Positions 61,839 through 64,000 of a stretch of 64,000 nt of DNA are shown piece after piece. Source of the DNA: Longitalea luteola (lineage in GTDB: Bacteria > Bacteroidota > Bacteroidia > Chitinophagales > Chitinophagaceae); the NCBI RefSeq assembly GCF_017356035.1, contig NZ_JAFIQX010000017.1, positions 1 through 64,000 on the forward strand, in the 5' to 3' direction. Numbering within the stretch: the stretch's first letter is position 1; every line of letters starts with the position of its first letter. Under the pieces are notes generated by a model, which saw only the letters and a program-made list of their open reading frames with translations, made no database searches and was not told the origin of the DNA. A program made the position numbers and the translations under genes.

Positions 61839-62942
61839 ATGAAAAGCGGATACCTGTTTTTAGCAATCCTGAATGTACTCCTGTTGTTTTTCAGTGCATC
61901 GTGCAAAAAGAAAGACGCCGTCATAAACGGCTCACTTGATCAATCGCCCCGCGTGGTAAAAGAGGGACTGCAATTTCCGTGGGAAATTATCTGGGGCCCC
62001 GACAATCGTATCTGGATTACCGAAAGGACCGGAAGAATATCCCGCATCGATCCTGACAATGGAAATACAGACTTCTCTTTTGTGATCGATGAAGTACAGG
62101 CAATGGGCGAGGGCGGTTTGCTTGGAATGGCGCTGCATCCGTCATTCGCCAGCAATGGCTTCCTCTATGTAGTATATAATTATGAAAGTAATACCGGGTA
62201 CAGGGAAAAACTGGTGCGATACACTTATACAAACAATTCACTTGCCGATCCGGTTGTTATTTTGGATGGCATACCGGCTGCCGGCCTTCATAACGGTTCC
62301 AGGTTATGGATAACAAATGAAGCTGCTCCCAAGATCTTCATGACTACCGGCGAAGCTGGCGATCAGGCGGCCGCGCAAAAAACGAATTCGCTTGGCGGAA
62401 AAGTGCTCCGCCTCAATATAGATGGAAGTATTCCCGCCGATAATCCATTTCCCAATGATCCGGTATGGAGTTATGGGCACCGCAATCCTCAGGGACTGGT
62501 GATGTTTAATAATATGCTGTACGCTTCTGAGCACGGACCCGGTGTAGAAGACGAACTGAATATTATTGAAAAGGGACGTAACTACGGTTGGCCGGTGGTG
62601 TTGGGTCCCTGTGATGTGGATGAAGGCCGGTTTTGTAAAGAAGCAAATGTAAAGACACCTATATGGAGCAGTGGGCGAGGAACGATTGCTGCTTCCGGCC
62701 TCGACTACTACTCCAACGATCTTATACCGGAATGGAAAAACTCCTTGCTGCTCGCCACCCTGAAAGATGAAACGTTGTGGCAGTTGAAACTGGATGCCTC
62801 GGGACAAAAAGTGACCAATGTTGCGGTTTATTTACGGGGAAGCTTCGGAAGGCTGCGCGATATATGTATTTCGCCGCAGGGAAAAGTATATATATGTACC
62901 TCCAATGGAAGCAATGATATGATAATTGAAATTAACGGTTGA
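61839..62942 (+). CDS. PQQ-dependent sugar dehydrogenase-type lipoprotein
   Basis: 367 residues from ATG 61839 (the open frame from 61812 begins at TTG). Lipobox SASC (Cys about 21). Glucose/sorbosone dehydrogenase propeller with IWITERTGRISRI, GEGGLLGMALHPSF, YGHRNPQGLVMFN and GRNYGWPVVLG. Shorter than the homologue at 31571 and lacking its long loops and Gly-rich tail. Periplasmic PQQ enzyme; substrate not identifiable. Confidence 0.88.
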   Translation: MKSGYLFLAILNVLLLFFSASCKKKDAVINGSLDQSPRVVKEGLQFPWEIIWGPDNRIWITERTGRISRIDPDNGNTDFSFVIDEVQAMGEGGLLGMALHPSFASNGFLYVVYNYESNTGYREKLVRYTYTNNSLADPVVILDGIPAAGLHNGSRLWITNEAAPKIFMTTGEAGDQAAAQKTNSLGGKVLRLNIDGSIPADNPFPNDPVWSYGHRNPQGLVMFNNMLYASEHGPGVEDELNIIEKGRNYGWPVVLGPCDVDEGRFCKEANVKTPIWSSGRGTIAASGLDYYSNDLIPEWKNSLLLATLKDETLWQLKLDASGQKVTNVAVYLRGSFGRLRDICISPQGKVYICTSNGSNDMIIEING

Positions 62943-63334
62943 AGGCAAAGCCTATAAAATAAATAGCGAAGATCACAACAAAAAAGCGCTTGCTTTGTTT
63001 GAATGAATAGCTCCTATGAAGTTCAAAAAGCACGCATTCCCGACAGGGGCAATTATTACCCAAAAATTACACAGGTTCAATACCGGAATAAGTGTTTGTT
63101 TTCTTGTCAATGAACCGGAATGTATTAGATGATGGCTGTGACGAGGCCAGGATTGATCTAATGGTGGTATGGTTTTTTTACATTTATTAGTATCTTATTT
63201 GGACTTCTTACAATTAATTCAACCCTGTCAAGCCTTTTAGTCCACCAGATCTCCATTAAGAAAACTACATACATATTGTGACCAGGAAATTAGCCTGCTG
63301 GCTATTTACACGCATATTATAACACATAAAAGTT
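62943..63334. other. Intergenic region, no convincing gene
   Basis: A 36-codon ATG frame (63003-63113, MNSSYEVQKARIPDRGNYY) is open but too short to support. The rest is AT-rich with no clear promoter or terminator. Confidence 0.4.
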
Positions 63335-64000
63335 ATGATCAGTATTGATATTATCTGTTTTTGTCATCTCAGATGGAACTTCGTATTTCAACGACCGCAG
63401 CACCTATTGAGCCGGTTTGCGAGGAATCGCCGCGTGATCTTTATTGAAGAGCCGGTTTTTGATACAACCAGCAATCATATGGAAGTTACCACGCACGATA
63501 CCAATAATGTTTGGATCGTGGTGCCCCATTTAAAAGCCGGGATGAAAGAAGCTGCCATTTTGGAAGCGCAGCGGATGCTGTTGGATCGTTTGTTGGTGTC
63601 TATGCAAATAAAAAAGTATTTGTTATGGTATTATTCGCCGCTTGCCTTCAGGTGGAGTGATCACCTGGACGCGGAACTGGTTGTGTACGATTGTATGGAC
63701 GAGCTTTCCGCTTTCAAATTTGCGTCCCCACAATTGGTGCAACAGGAGCAACAGCTAATGAAGAGAGCTGACCTGGTATTTACAGGTGGTCAATCTCTTT
63801 ACGAAGCAAAAAAACATTTGCATAACAATATATACCTGTTCCCCAGCAGTATTGATAAAAATCATTTCAACATTGCCCGTTCCGAATTGCAGGAACCAAC
63901 AGACCAGGCAACCATTCCGCACCCACGAATTGGCTATTATGGAGTGCTGGATGAGCGGCTGGATACCGCTTTGTTGCAGGATCTGGCAGTATTACGGCCC
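63335..64000 (+). CDS. Glycosyltransferase, N-terminal part (runs off the window)
   Basis: 222 codons from ATG 63335 to the window end, open throughout, so the gene continues beyond. It begins ISIDIICFCHLRWNFVFQRP, QHLLSRFARNRRVIFIEEPV, then YYSPLAFRWSDHLDAELVVY DCMDEL, and LVFTGGQSLYEAKKHLHN. This is the N-terminal Rossmann half of a GT-B enzyme of the type that opens with a WxFVFQRPQHL motif, acting in surface polysaccharide synthesis. The catalytic C-terminal half is outside the window. Confidence 0.85.
   Translation, partial: MISIDIICFCHLRWNFVFQRPQHLLSRFARNRRVIFIEEPVFDTTSNHMEVTTHDTNNVWIVVPHLKAGMKEAAILEAQRMLLDRLLVSMQIKKYLLWYYSPLAFRWSDHLDAELVVYDCMDELSAFKFASPQLVQQEQQLMKRADLVFTGGQSLYEAKKHLHNNIYLFPSSIDKNHFNIARSELQEPTDQATIPHPRIGYYGVLDERLDTALLQDLAVLRP

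Overview
The window looks like chromosomal DNA of a Bacteroidota bacterium, most probably a Chitinophagaceae relative (Niastella/Chitinophaga-like); this placement is inference from gene content. The signs are a complete sigma/anti-sigma/SusC/SusD locus, two cargo proteins with type IX secretion (T9SS) C-terminal sorting domains plus a decayed third, many SPII lipoproteins, gliding-type (Gld) ABC components, DUF4843, PKD-like and DUF6520 proteins, and -7 promoter boxes of the TAnnTTTG type. No tRNA, rRNA, CRISPR array, insertion sequence or phage was seen.

Layout. 1-4.2 kb: an AT-rich stretch with a coiled-coil/beta-barrel protein, a membrane protein and several decayed reading frames. 4.2-6.9 kb: a stress/redox patch (HD hydrolase, a broken AhpD-like gene, Crp/Fnr regulator, short-chain dehydrogenase). 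6.9-8.7 kb: a signalling group (PAS-only protein divergent from an S24-like protein plus a single receiver). 9-11 kb: SulP anion transporter. 11.3-16.7 kb: a very large two-core hybrid histidine kinase with its receiver partner. 17-24 kb: assorted single genes (internally duplicated protein, esterase, aminoglycoside adenylyltransferase-like enzyme, outer-membrane proteins, BrkB/YihY, metal-binding lipoprotein). 24.2-29.6 kb: a secreted BNR/sortilin-like protein and a TonB-dependent receptor. 29.7-33.9 kb: an island of small regulatory genes (two receiver paralogues, two paralogous about 60-80 aa proteins, a 124-aa family) with terminator-like hairpins in their leaders, plus a sugar dehydrogenase lipoprotein. 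35-37.8 kb: two tandem MutS-like ATPases. 37.8-50.3 kb: one co-directional locus running ECF sigma, FecR, SusC, SusD, DUF4843, PKD-like, GldA-like ATPase and a GldF/GldG fusion. 50.5-58.8 kb: lipoproteins, SDR plus AraC regulator, methionine aminopeptidase, a T9SS cargo protein, and a MauE/DUF6520 pair. 59-64 kb: a CelD/GNAT-type acetyltransferase, a beta-barrel, a second sugar dehydrogenase and the start of a glycosyltransferase.

How the genes work together. The clearest functional unit is 37.8-50.3 kb: ligand capture by SusC/SusD would signal through FecR to the ECF factor, and the attached lipoproteins and ABC exporter-like genes probably share the transcript; no glycoside hydrolase is present, so a glycan substrate is not supported. 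The most noticeable themes beyond ordinary genes are (i) repeated association of one-domain receivers with small orphan proteins, including a decayed copy next to the kinase operon, (ii) terminator-like hairpins directly upstream of small regulatory genes, two of them sharing the loop TATGTCTAT, (iii) two unrelated intergenic heptamer-based repeats, and (iv) at least five gene remnants whose ancestry can still be read. All calls come from reading the sequence by eye; no database search was run.
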